Below are positions 43,647 through 53,447 of a DNA stretch of 64,000 nt, piece after piece. The position numbers were made by a program, and so were the translations under genes. The notes under the pieces are model-generated. The model worked only from the letters and a program-made list of their open reading frames with translations, made no database searches and was not told the origin of the DNA. The DNA is from Cylindrodendrum hubeiense (taxonomy: Eukaryota; Ascomycota; Sordariomycetes; Hypocreales; Nectriaceae): the NCBI GenBank assembly GCA_014621425.1, contig JAANBB010000189.1, forward strand, positions 1-64,000, in the 5' to 3' direction. The first letter of the stretch is position 1, and each line of letters begins with the position of its first letter.

Positions 43647-45925
43647 ATGTCGGCACCAAATCCCAGGAAACGAGGAGCTCCAGGTGCGGCGCCGATAGTG
43701 CCGATCCAGCAGCAAATGCAGCAGCCCTACGTGTCGGGCACCGGAGCGGGGGACCAGATGTTGCGATGGAACGGTATGGGTGATGGGACTGGCTTTGTCG
43801 ATGGGAATGCGCACGTCGGCAACTCGTACGGCCTGGTCCCAGCCCAGCCGCAGTATCCCCAAACGGTTCCGAACACATCCACCTCCCTCGCTCGGCGACA
43901 GACGAACCGCGCTCTTGTGCCAACTAACCAGCGGCCAAATTTCGATGCGTCCGCTGACCCATGGGGCAATTTTGTCGGGGATGAGAACTCTCTCCTCCAA
44001 CAGAACCCAACCGAGACTCTGACCGAACAGGAGAATCTTGAGTTGTTGGAGGAGATGGCCTCGAAAGCCAAGAGAGAGTCTCAAGCTAAACGCAAACAGA
44101 TTCCTCCTTTTGTGCAAAAGCTTAGCAGGTAAGCTCCTACCATAGGTCTGTCTTACACACACACACTAACGAATATAGTTTTCTTGAGGAGCGCAAAAAC
44201 GAAGACTTGATCAGATGGTCGGAGAAAGGCGACTCGTTCATCGTTCTCGATGAAGATGAGTTTGCCAAGACTTTGATTCCAGAGCTCTTCAAGCATAACA
44301 ACTATGCGTCCTTCGTCAGGCAACTCAACATGTATGGCTTCCACAAGCGTGTGGGTCTCTCTGATAACTCGATGCGCGCGAGCGAGCGCAAGAACAAGAG
44401 CCCTAGCGAGTATTCCAATCCGTACTTCAGGCGAGGCCACCCCAACTTGCTGTGGTTGATCAACAAGCCTAAGGGCGGAAGCAAGGCCAAGAAGGGCAAT
44501 AAGAACGGTGAAGGGGACATCGACAGCGAGGAAGAAATCGGACCTGAGGAGGTGCTTGGCCAAGGACTCGGCACTTCCAACATTCCGACAGGGAGGTCCC
44601 TTCCTGCGGCCGATTCTCAGCCAATGCCTAAGAAGGAGATGGTAGTTATTCGAGAAGAGTTGAATAAGGTGCGCGACCAACAAAAACTGATTCTCAACGC
44701 CATCAATCGCCTGCAGCGGAACAACAACGACCTCTACAGCCAGGCCGTCATGTTCCAGAACCAACACGACCGACACCAGAACTCGATCAATGCCATTCTC
44801 AACTTTCTCGCCAATGTGTTCAGGAAGACGTTGGAGGACCAGGGAAACACGCAGAACGTCAGCGACATCATCTCGAGCATGATCTCAAACCAAGGGCAGC
44901 AGTCTGCTCAACACAGCAGCGTCATTGACCTAGGAGACTTCATCCAGGCTCAGATGGACCCGAACGCGGCATCGTTCGGAACCCCTCACAAAAAGACGCG
45001 AGGATTGCTTCCACCCATCCCCAACCAGAACACTCGACCTCAACCTCAATCTCAAACTCAGACTCAATCCGGCAGGACACCGTCCACTGGCAGCAGCTCC
45101 TATCAACCTGTCAACCATCACAATCCCGAGATGGGCCATGTGACGGAACTCGTTGATGGATCCCCGACAGACACGACTTCCCCTAGCCTGCGCCAGGAGT
45201 TGGAGGCAAATCCTCACGAGCGGATGATGAAAATTATCAACGATCACAACGCGACCAACTCTCATGGAATGGATCTCCCCGAGGCTGCCGAGCTGGTGGC
45301 CAATGCGCCCAACACTTTGAACAACGACCAGCGAAGCAAGCTCGTTAACTTCATGGCTAGCCAGTCCTCGTCCGGTCCCTCTAGGCACATCCCCGTCACC
45401 TCCAACCCCTCTATGGACCTACCACACATGCCGTCGACTTCAGTCTCCCCGCCCCCGCTTGAATCTAACACTGCCCCGTCGCTCTCGCCTATCATGCAGC
45501 CCCCCATGGCCCCACCCTCTTTGCACCAGATCGGCTCGAACCAGGTCGACTTGGAACAGCTCCAACGCTTGCAGAGCGAACAGGATGCCAAGATCAGCGA
45601 GCTGGGTTCGTTACTTGGACCTCTTAGCCCCTCCGGTCACATCCCAGGTCTTAGTGAAACCGCCGAGTACTTTGATCCTCCCCCAGTGGACCTCGACCAG
45701 TATTTCGATAGCAACGCGTTCCTCAACGACAGCCACTTCGGTGGTGATGGCAATGACTTCAATTTCACTCTTGACCCTGACCCGAACAACAACCCGCTGA
45801 ACATTAAACGGGACCTTGGCACCAACAATACCCCAAGCCCTGCTGGGACTGAAGAGATTCCTCGGGGTGACTTGGGACTTGATGGCAGCCCTGATCGTGG
45901 CATTAAGCGACAGCGCGTAGGCTGA
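43647..45925 (+). CDS. hsf1: Heat shock transcription factor Hsf1, two exons
   Basis: The 742-aa protein is the heat-shock factor that binds nGAAn repeats and drives chaperone genes in the nucleus. Exon 1 is 43647-44128 and exon 2 is 44179-45925; the 50-bp intron falls inside the DNA-binding domain, giving FVQKLSSFLEER. The winged-helix domain (about residues 150-255) includes DLIRWSEKGDSFIVLDEDEF and the recognition helix FKHNNYASFVRQLNMYGFHK. The hydrophobic-repeat coiled coil for trimerisation is at about 313-375 (VVIREELNKVRDQQKLILNA). The remainder is Pro/Ser/Gln/Asn-rich with an acidic, Asp/Asn/Phe-rich segment near 660-710 that may be an activation domain, and a basic end IKRQR. The match is to the essential Hsf1 class; an Sfl1-type repressor is unlikely because of the recognition helix and heptads. 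Confidence 0.93.
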
Positions 45926-47208
45926 AGTGTGAGGGACAGAGGCAATGCCATATTATTGCCGGAAAGACAAGACGCGTCTTCTGTCTTGTCTGCCTCACCC
46001 ATTTGCACACGCTCTTTTTGAGGTTTTACGCAGCGACATACATCTTTAATCCTGACTGGTTGGACGGCTGAGCGGCTTTTTTTGTGCGTACTTTTCACAT
46101 ACATACCAACACGTCTACACACACACGCGAGCACATGGAGGTTGCGATACGCCTTGGGACGTCCCGGAATCATGGGGCGAGAGGACGAGGGAAAGTAAAA
46201 AACAGCCGGATGGTTGGCTGTAGGGACAAACGAACATATGGGGTGGAAGAGGACTTTCTGTTCCTGGACATGGGTACAGGGTTTCATAGATTTTGCGGAG
46301 CAGGTGTTTGTCATTGAAATGAAGGGTATCCGTTGGATTGCTAGAACAATAAATTCGACGTGTTGAACCGTTGAACCGATTACGCTATGTGATTCCTATA
46401 TGCTCCAGCTGCCACAACTCGCCCTCTTCGATTGATGTTGGGGATCAGCCTGAGAAATGTGAATGTGTCAGCTGGGGACATTCTCATCTCCTAACCTCGC
46501 GCCCCTTCTGGTGTGTTCAACAAGGCACCGGTAGATCCATCACGATCCCTAAGTGGTTACTGGGGTTCTTGGAAATCCCCCCTATTTGCTGTCGCCACAA
46601 TCCTTCGTTGTCGTCGGTGACAACTCTCTTTCTAGATCTACACGGTCCAAATCCCGCTTTCTGTCTACACACCCCCAACAGTGTCTCTCAAGGCTCTCCT
46701 CCCTAAGCCCCCAATCGGGCTTTCTCAATGGAAGCGTTCAAGCAAGCCTTTTCTTCCAACCATCGGTCTTGAAGGGTCATCATTAACCCCCATCGTGTCA
46801 TGGCAGATGACCTGGGTTACGACTTCGCTATGGCGAACCAGCCAGACCGTACTATTTCTGACGTTGCATTGTTTTGTGCCGAGCCCCGTCGGCATGTTCA
46901 TTTGGCCGCTCCAGTGCACAGCCAATACGTGCCTCCATGGTCCCGCGTCAAGAGTTGCATTGCAGCCTGGTCGGCCGTGGTCGGCCTCCTGCAGTTGGCC
47001 TCCAGCGGCAGGGATATGTATCAAAGTGTACCAATGAACCAACCCAGTCGACATGCTTCAGCGCAGCCTGACCGCGACTGACAGTACACAAACGTGATTT
47101 TAAAAGCGCGACAGTGCCCCTTTTCTCGTTCCTGCAAAATCCTCGTATTCTCCTCGCCTCATAGACTCACTTTTGCCCTGTCCAAGACTCACCTTCAAGC
47201 CTAACACG
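45926..47208. other. Intergenic region between hsf1 and the tetraspanin gene
   Basis: Contains the hsf1 3' flank and the tetraspanin promoter. Frames between 46371 and 47081 overlap and have no recognisable domain. No RNA gene is evident. Confidence 0.45.
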
Positions 47209-48165
47209 ATGATCAACCTAGCCGTTGTCTACTTGCTAGTACGTCAAGCTAATGTTGCGACTTTCGAATACTGAGCTAACTAGTGTCCCAGGTCAGCATT
47301 GCACTCGTTGCCGTTGCTATGTACGTTTCTATCTTGGTCTCTGGGTGCCTCCTCACTGACATAATCATGATCCAGTTTCGTTCATGTGCACAGCACATCT
47401 CTCTCCCTCCCAGTCTCCCCCGTCGCCTCCGTTTTAGTCATTTTACTTCCCATCGGCGCCTTTTTCAATGCCCTTTTCCACTCGCGTATTCTGCGCAGCA
47501 CCTCCGCGTCGCCCAACAGCCTCACCCAGATCGCACCCTTCATTATCCAGACACTCCAAGGTCTCGTGACGACGATTCTGGCGACGCTGTTTACCGAAGG
47601 CTTTGCGTCCTCGCAAGCTCTGGACTGTAAACTCGACACTGCATGGATGTCCATGTTTCGCGCGCATGATGCCGCTGGAATCCGGGGCATTCAGGATGCC
47701 TTTAACTGTTGCGGACTTAATTCCGTGAAAGACCGTGCATATCCCTTTCCCGGGATGGGCGCAAGCACATGCGCCGAGACCTATGGCCGAACTCTTCCTT
47801 GTCGAGGACCGTGGAAGAGTGCCACCCAGGCAACGTCAGGGGCGGAGGTTGCGGTGGCGGTCGTTGTTGGACTGATGCAGGTATGAAGACGATGCAGAGC
47901 ATGGGAAGCAGTGACTAACATTGAATACTAGATTATTAACCTTCTGGTGGCGAAATGGACTGCATCTCGGTGGAGATTTGCACAGAATCATCAGCAGGAA
48001 CAGCCAGGGAATGAAAACAGGCGTCTGATAGGCGGCTCTGGTGAGGATGTGGAATCTCCTCGGCAGCAAGACAACGGATTACGGAGTTATGGAGCAGTGA
48101 ATGGAGACGGGCCAAGAGTCGAGCCGTCACCGATAAACGAGAGCAACCAGTGGGACAGTGAATGA
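47209..48165 (+). CDS. Tetraspanin (fungal Tsp3-like), four exons
   Basis: Exons are 47209-47238, 47292-47320, 47376-47880 and 47932-48165; total 265 aa. The first two exons are tiny (30 and 29 nt) but encode the first membrane helix in frame: MINLAVVYLLVSIALVAVAIF. The second and third helices follow (ASVLVILLPIGAFFNALF; PFIIQTLQGLVTTILATLF). The large extracellular loop has the FNCCGL motif that defines tetraspanins, with further cysteines (TCAETYGRTLPC). The fourth helix is AEVAVAVVVGLMQIINLLVA, across the exon 3-4 junction, and a hydrophilic tail of about 65 residues ends the protein. Tetraspanins organise membrane microdomains; plant-pathogen homologues such as Pls1 act in appressoria, but this sequence resembles Tsp3 more than Pls1. 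The micro-exons are the least certain part. Confidence 0.82.
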
Positions 48166-48897
48166 AGGAAGAAATGTGATGGCCACCAACTTCTCAGCTG
48201 CGGGTACTTGTAACGCACACAGAACTATAGACGACGTACTCGAAAAGATGGAGCTTTCGGTAGAGCGCCTTACGCATATATCGCCCGTCCGAGTATTGAT
48301 ATAAGATGTTGCGTCAGCCGCGGATACTAAACCACATGTTGGGTGGCCAATGGAGAATGGAATGGATTAGAGCTTCAAACCCTCCAGTAACCCACAATCC
48401 AAAGTTTGCTCCAAGTATTGCGTATTGCGTACTGCGGGGGTTGTGATACCGAGTTCTTGTGAGCTGCATTATCGTCCGCCCCGGTACGTGGCACGGCACA
48501 ATGGGCGTCGGTCTAATGGGGGGGGTTTGACTCAGACCAGCGGCATCTTCTTCGCCCCATCTCACGCTGGATTCACAATCGAGCAAGCAGCATTCAATCA
48601 CTCACTCTTCCGTCACTCTCATTTCACCGCAAGTTATACAAAATTCCCCCATCGGGCCATCGCCAGCTGTCAACCGCCCCGACACCCAAACGCGCCGGGC
48701 CGCGCGCAGGCTTCCTCAGGCTTCCTCAGGCATATCAACCTCACTTTGCCTCGTACCGCGGCTCCTTCCTTCCTCCCCCCCCCCCTCACTATTCTTCCTT
48801 CATACGGTGTCTGCGCCTTTCTCGCCAGCGATATCGAGTCACCACCGAGTCTTTTCATCTACACTCGCTTTCATCTTCCGTCGATTCTCTTGTCACG
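48166..48897. other. Intergenic region upstream of the 582-aa protein gene
   Basis: This 732-bp interval ends in a CT-rich leader. The frame open from about 48425 continues in another register and is not supported. Probable promoter for the 48898 gene. Confidence 0.45.
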
Positions 48898-50646
48898 ATG
48901 GGTCCTTCGAGACGACTCTCCTTGCGGAGCGTCACGTCGAGATACTCTTCTGAAAAGGCAGATGCATTCAAGACCAGCACTCCTCTCAAGGCCGAAGGTA
49001 TTCTCCACTCCGCGAGTACTCCCAAAATCACCAGCAACTCCAAGAACACCGGGGCCATCAAGGTGAAATCTGCACCCAAGGCAACCTCGACTCCCAAGTT
49101 GAGCACCACTCCCACGCCGAGCCCTGCCTCCGAATCAAGCATCGCATCCGAGCCAAGCTCAGCTGCCAACTCGAGCACGCCCTCCAAGACAACCGTCAAA
49201 CCAGACCTAGTCACCTACTCCAACGTCATCAACGATGCCGTCGCTTCGCTCAGCCGCGAGTTTCAGATCCCAATCAACCTCTCCCATCATGAACTCGACC
49301 AAAAGACCGTCAATGATGTCATGGAAATTTACCTCAGAGAGGGCGTCCACAACTGGGACAACCACACCAAGATGGGCTTCGCCAAGGTCCTTTCCCTGAT
49401 CAAGATTACGTCCTCCAGCAAAACCATCACCAGTAACCACGCCATCTGGCGAGCCGTCATACACCGCAAGGAAGGATGGAACTGGGCATATTGGATCGCA
49501 TTCCGTAATATCTATGGCAAAAGTCTGCTCGAGAACCGCCCCCGCATTACCAAAGTCATCCAGACAGCCTTCCCCAATACTGATATCTGGTCTGCCACGA
49601 CGCCTGCTGGTATGACACGCGGCAAACTGGAAAGTATGACTCCAGAGCAGTCCATTCCAACACCCTCCAATGCATCTCCCACAATCGCCGCAACGAACGA
49701 GCGAAAGCGACCTCATCACGCGCTCGTCACCAATGGAGATGCGTTCGGGCAGAGGATGACGCTTCGAACCAAGAGACGTCGTCGCTATATCGTGGCCCAG
49801 TCGGCTCCCGAAGGTTTGAGCCCTAGTTTAAGCACTTCTGAAATCTGGAGCACTCCCGAAGTTTTGAGCACTCCCAAGGTTTTGAGCACCCCCGAAGTTC
49901 CGAGCACTTCCGAGGTTTTGAGCTCTCCTGATTCATCAGGCGACGCAGATGACGGTACAAAAAACAAGCAGCAAGACACGGCCTGTCGGGGTCTCAATTC
50001 CCAGGTTTCGGAGGGGAATGGCAATAAGGAAACCCACCAAATCATCGCCACCTCGGTCCCGGAACCCGATGTCTTGACACAGCAGACACGAACGAAAGAC
50101 AACATGGTCGACACCAGGACCGACGAGACCAATCAGAGCAGCACAAATGTTGCCGCGGCTGGTAGTGCGCAGCCGCATGACGCTGCCAAGCCCATCCCCC
50201 GGTGGGCTACAACCATTGAGGAAGCTAAGCGCGGCATCATGTTCTTGCAGCTGAAAAATGAATTGTCTGCACACGTCGCCAACCAGATCCAAGAGTCTGA
50301 GCGACGTACCAGAAAGCAAATTGCAGACCTCCCCCGGCCTCATGTCGCCGTCAACAACTATATCGGGCAAATTTTGGCAGAGATGCTCGACATCAAGCAG
50401 CGTCTCTCGGCCCTCGAAGAGGACAACCAGACCCGCATTCGCAATGCCGCTACTTTCAACGTCTCGTCAGGACTGGGTGGAGACAGTATGCTCAGAGCAT
50501 TAGAGACACTTGGGCACCAGGTCCACAACTGCACCCGCGACATCTACCAGCTCAAGACAAGTCAGCAATACGAGGAAGATCCCATCTTGCCGCGTGTCGA
50601 GGGAGAGCCGGTAGAAGAATTGGATTCCGGGATGGAGGAGAATTGA
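48898..50646 (+). CDS. Unknown protein, 582 aa, with a central folded domain and tandem repeat
   Basis: I do not recognise this family. The N-terminal ~100 residues are Ser/Thr/Pro/Lys-rich and disordered. Residues about 100-235 look globular (VTYSNVINDAVASLSREFQ, GVHNWDNHTKMGFAKVLSLI, GWNWAYWIAFRNIYGKSLL) with several Trp and may form a small helical domain. A basic patch LRTKRRRRYI near 285-295 suggests nuclear entry. Residues 312-341 are five tandem six-residue units (STPEVL-type) encoded by exact 18-bp periods, followed by an acidic stretch. The C-terminal part (about 430-570) has helical segments, including a possible coiled coil around AEMLDIKQRLSALEED. Start at 48898 is an ATG after a CACG context. 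Probably nuclear; chromatin or DNA binding is only a guess. Confidence 0.7.
   Translation: MGPSRRLSLRSVTSRYSSEKADAFKTSTPLKAEGILHSASTPKITSNSKNTGAIKVKSAPKATSTPKLSTTPTPSPASESSIASEPSSAANSSTPSKTTVKPDLVTYSNVINDAVASLSREFQIPINLSHHELDQKTVNDVMEIYLREGVHNWDNHTKMGFAKVLSLIKITSSSKTITSNHAIWRAVIHRKEGWNWAYWIAFRNIYGKSLLENRPRITKVIQTAFPNTDIWSATTPAGMTRGKLESMTPEQSIPTPSNASPTIAATNERKRPHHALVTNGDAFGQRMTLRTKRRRRYIVAQSAPEGLSPSLSTSEIWSTPEVLSTPKVLSTPEVPSTSEVLSSPDSSGDADDGTKNKQQDTACRGLNSQVSEGNGNKETHQIIATSVPEPDVLTQQTRTKDNMVDTRTDETNQSSTNVAAAGSAQPHDAAKPIPRWATTIEEAKRGIMFLQLKNELSAHVANQIQESERRTRKQIADLPRPHVAVNNYIGQILAEMLDIKQRLSALEEDNQTRIRNAATFNVSSGLGGDSMLRALETLGHQVHNCTRDIYQLKTSQQYEEDPILPRVEGEPVEELDSGMEEN
49831..49920 (+). repeat. 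Five 18-bp in-frame tandem units
   Basis: Units begin AGCACTTCY or AGCACYCCC and encode STSEIW, STPEVL, STPKVL, STPEVP and STSEVL. The period is exactly 18 bp, so changes in copy number would not shift the frame. Confidence 0.85.
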
Positions 50647-50996
50647 ACGCAGAGGTCCTTGGGATGCTAGCCATCAGTGGAGTTGGGGATTTTTTTTAAG
50701 CTGCAGCACAAGGGAATTTTGAGGTTAGACTGGCTAGCACTGGACCACGATGTCAGTTGAGGACCTGTTTTCGAGACCCACAGATAGATTGTTGCTTTGA
50801 GACAAATGAAGAGTCAAGGCACTGGATGCCATAGACTCATGATATGTGCTTGCGATTGAGTCGTGATGTAGACCTGGTATCCTCTAATACACCAAAACGC
50901 CCTAGAAAAAAAAAGAGAAAAACACCACAACAGTCCATATCCTTCATGATGCTTACAGAATCCACATTATTATTAATATGTATCTCTTGATGCAGA
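50647..50996. other. Convergent 3' flanks
   Basis: A 350-bp AT-rich gap between the 582-aa protein gene and the Zn2Cys6 gene, which end toward each other. No gene is seen. Confidence 0.55.
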
Positions 50997-53447
50997 TTAG
51001 CCAAGCTCCCAGGACTCGCCCCAGATCTCATTAAGATTTAATCCGAGAAGCTCGAGGCTTGGATCTAGGTTAAATGGTTGAGTCTGGTCTCCTCCAGCCA
51101 TGAGCCATGGGGCCTGGCTGGAATCGATCGGAGCCGCGGGCATCGCCGGGTTATATGTGAACGGCGTCACGGACTGGATACCAATATTAGGAAACGCCCT
51201 GCCCTGGAACTCGAGGTTCATTACCTTTGGCCGATCGTGCAAGGGTATATTAGGGGTCGGCCCCATATTCGGCCCAGATACCGCGTTAATCTGTCCTCCC
51301 GACTCCTGCTGTTCTCCAGCGACTGGAGGTTCTTGGTTCGCCAAAAGGCGGTAGTGAAGGTTGACGAAGCGCTCAGCCGACGTGGACTTTGCGATTTCGG
51401 GCTCCTTGGTGCCCAGGTGGGCCTCGAGCAGGCCGAGAGCGGCACACATGATGGAGTATCCCCACGGCTCATTGTTGCCGCATCGGAGAAGACGGTCCTC
51501 CTTCATTAAAATACACTTCTCAATCAGCTTGAGGGTGTGGTGCGAGTTGATCATGATCATGTTGGTCGAGCCCTTTGGCTGCAGCATCGTGACGCTGCAG
51601 AGATTGATAGCGGTGGTGAGTGCATCCTCTCGGAGGAAATTCAACGAGCGCACGCCTTGTTCGTATAGTTTATCATGGAGAAGGACAACATCTCGGGCAG
51701 CATTGTAGTAGATTATCTCCGAGTATTGGTACTTGGAGTTCTGCTTACGCAGCTTGAGGTAGGGTTGATGGAGGGGGATGATGTACTGCCTGAGCTGGAC
51801 GTGCAAGAGTGTGTAGGCGATCATTGGGTTCTTCATCCCCTTAGTATTAGTGGTGTTGGTATCCCAGGAAGGGAGAGAGTCGATTTCTTGCGTCAAGTCA
51901 TTCGTGTACCGGATGACTTGGTCGTAGTCGATGTCCGACAACGGGCCAGTTAGAAGCCGGCTGAGCTCCAAGCGCAGCGGCAGGCTCTGCCTTGCTAGGT
52001 TTTGGAACGACGAGAAGGTGTATTCCTTGGCCGGCTTGGATGTTGGTAGAACGGTTGTGCTCTCATCGAAGTCGTCGTCGTCCAGGTTGCGGGGCGCGTT
52101 GGTATCGTAGTGAAGCTGGCTGACAAGCGTAGGCAGACCATGGTCAAAGGATGCCTGCATATCGAATTCTTGGACAGTGGCCCAGATTCGCCGCCGCATC
52201 TCCTGATGGAAGATGGTGATCTTGGCGGCCATGTGACTTGGCTCGCGATGTAGGCCTACTGCGATGCCATCTTGGATGAGGGCGCCTGATCCGGTCCAGA
52301 ATCGCTTCTTCTTGATAGTGTTGACACGCTTGCCGAGATACAGCATACAGGCAACCTGGTAATGAATAAGTCGGCGATGCTTCTGGCTTTGTTCCTGTGA
52401 CCAGTTGTCACAGGCCTTGATCCACTTCTCGGCCCAGTGACGGGCGTTGGACATCATGCCGACGAACTTGAGATGGTCATGAGTGTGTACGCAACTAGAC
52501 ACTGCCATCATGGAGAGGATGAGAGCAGTGAAGGCGGCATAGCGCTTGGGGGTGCCGGGATTATCCCAATACTGTTCGTATTCCTTGCGGAACGTAGGGA
52601 TGTGGACGATGCGGTGGACTTGCTCAAACTGGTCAAGGTAGACATTGATGAGAGCATCGGCTTCTTCCCTGGTAGGGAGAAGCGCTTCCAGGTCAGCATC
52701 TTGCTTCTCAAAGATCTGCTCTCGATCATACTGGCGCCGCTTGCGGTCCTTGCGATCATGGAGGATGACGGGACGAAGCCACTCGTCGGCGGTTTCCTTC
52801 ATGAAGGGACATAGACCGGTCAACTCGACAAAGGCCATGCTGGCGTTGTGAGGGCCGAAGTAGCGGGTTCGGAAGCCGCGACCACGGAAGAAGCGCAGCT
52901 CGCCCTTCTCGCTGGACATGTTGGTAGCCTCGATGGACTCATGAACCTCACGGACCGAAGGGTCCGGCTCACCTGGATTGTTATCATCCTTCTGGGTGGC
53001 CGGAGAGGTGGTGGTGGCGGCCACGGTGCTCCCGTCGAAGTTGACGCCGGGGCGGGTCAGCTGGGTCTTGAGCTGGGCAATTTCCAGCTCGAGACGGCGG
53101 ATGCGATCATGATCTTGGCGCGCATACTCGGGGTCCCGGGGGGACAGGCCCATGGCCGGGTCGACGCCGAAGCGGCGCGAGTCCAACTGGGCAAAGGGCG
53201 GAGGGACGCCGGATGAGGCGTTTACGACCTCGCCGTTGCGGGATTCGTAGCTACAGCGGTCGGGCGTGCCGCTCTTGATGCAGCGCTCGCACGGGAAGCC
53301 CCGGTCGCACGAGAGCTTGCGGCGGCGGCATTCGAGACAGCTCAGGCGGACTCGTTGCCGTTTGCGGGCGGGCGGTTGGCCGGAGCTGTTGCGCGACCCA
53401 GGCCTTCGGTCGTCGTCCGAGTCCGAGGTCTCACTTCGGTCCGTCAT
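50997..53447 (-). CDS. Zn2Cys6 transcription factor with fungal_trans domain
   Basis: The 816-aa single-exon protein starts at ATG 53447 (MTDRSETSDSDDD); upstream frame extension uses no ATG. The binuclear cluster is at residues 37-65, CLECRRRKLSCDRGFPCERC then an 8-residue gap to the last Cys, fitting Cx2Cx6Cx5Cx2Cx8C. A basic RKRQRVR run precedes it. A short coiled coil (RIRRLELEIAQLKTQL) near 108-127 should dimerise. The middle-homology (fungal_trans, PF04082-like) region occupies about 290-620, with YEQYWDNPGTPKRYAAFTALILSM-type sequence, then the typical LIQDGIAVGLHREPSH and RRRIWATVQEFDMQASFDHG blocks. Such proteins regulate metabolism or secondary-metabolite genes; the target set is not predictable and no cluster is seen nearby. 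Confidence 0.93.
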   Translation of the reverse strand: MTDRSETSDSDDDRRPGSRNSSGQPPARKRQRVRLSCLECRRRKLSCDRGFPCERCIKSGTPDRCSYESRNGEVVNASSGVPPPFAQLDSRRFGVDPAMGLSPRDPEYARQDHDRIRRLELEIAQLKTQLTRPGVNFDGSTVAATTTSPATQKDDNNPGEPDPSVREVHESIEATNMSSEKGELRFFRGRGFRTRYFGPHNASMAFVELTGLCPFMKETADEWLRPVILHDRKDRKRRQYDREQIFEKQDADLEALLPTREEADALINVYLDQFEQVHRIVHIPTFRKEYEQYWDNPGTPKRYAAFTALILSMMAVSSCVHTHDHLKFVGMMSNARHWAEKWIKACDNWSQEQSQKHRRLIHYQVACMLYLGKRVNTIKKKRFWTGSGALIQDGIAVGLHREPSHMAAKITIFHQEMRRRIWATVQEFDMQASFDHGLPTLVSQLHYDTNAPRNLDDDDFDESTTVLPTSKPAKEYTFSSFQNLARQSLPLRLELSRLLTGPLSDIDYDQVIRYTNDLTQEIDSLPSWDTNTTNTKGMKNPMIAYTLLHVQLRQYIIPLHQPYLKLRKQNSKYQYSEIIYYNAARDVVLLHDKLYEQGVRSLNFLREDALTTAINLCSVTMLQPKGSTNMIMINSHHTLKLIEKCILMKEDRLLRCGNNEPWGYSIMCAALGLLEAHLGTKEPEIAKSTSAERFVNLHYRLLANQEPPVAGEQQESGGQINAVSGPNMGPTPNIPLHDRPKVMNLEFQGRAFPNIGIQSVTPFTYNPAMPAAPIDSSQAPWLMAGGDQTQPFNLDPSLELLGLNLNEIWGESWELG

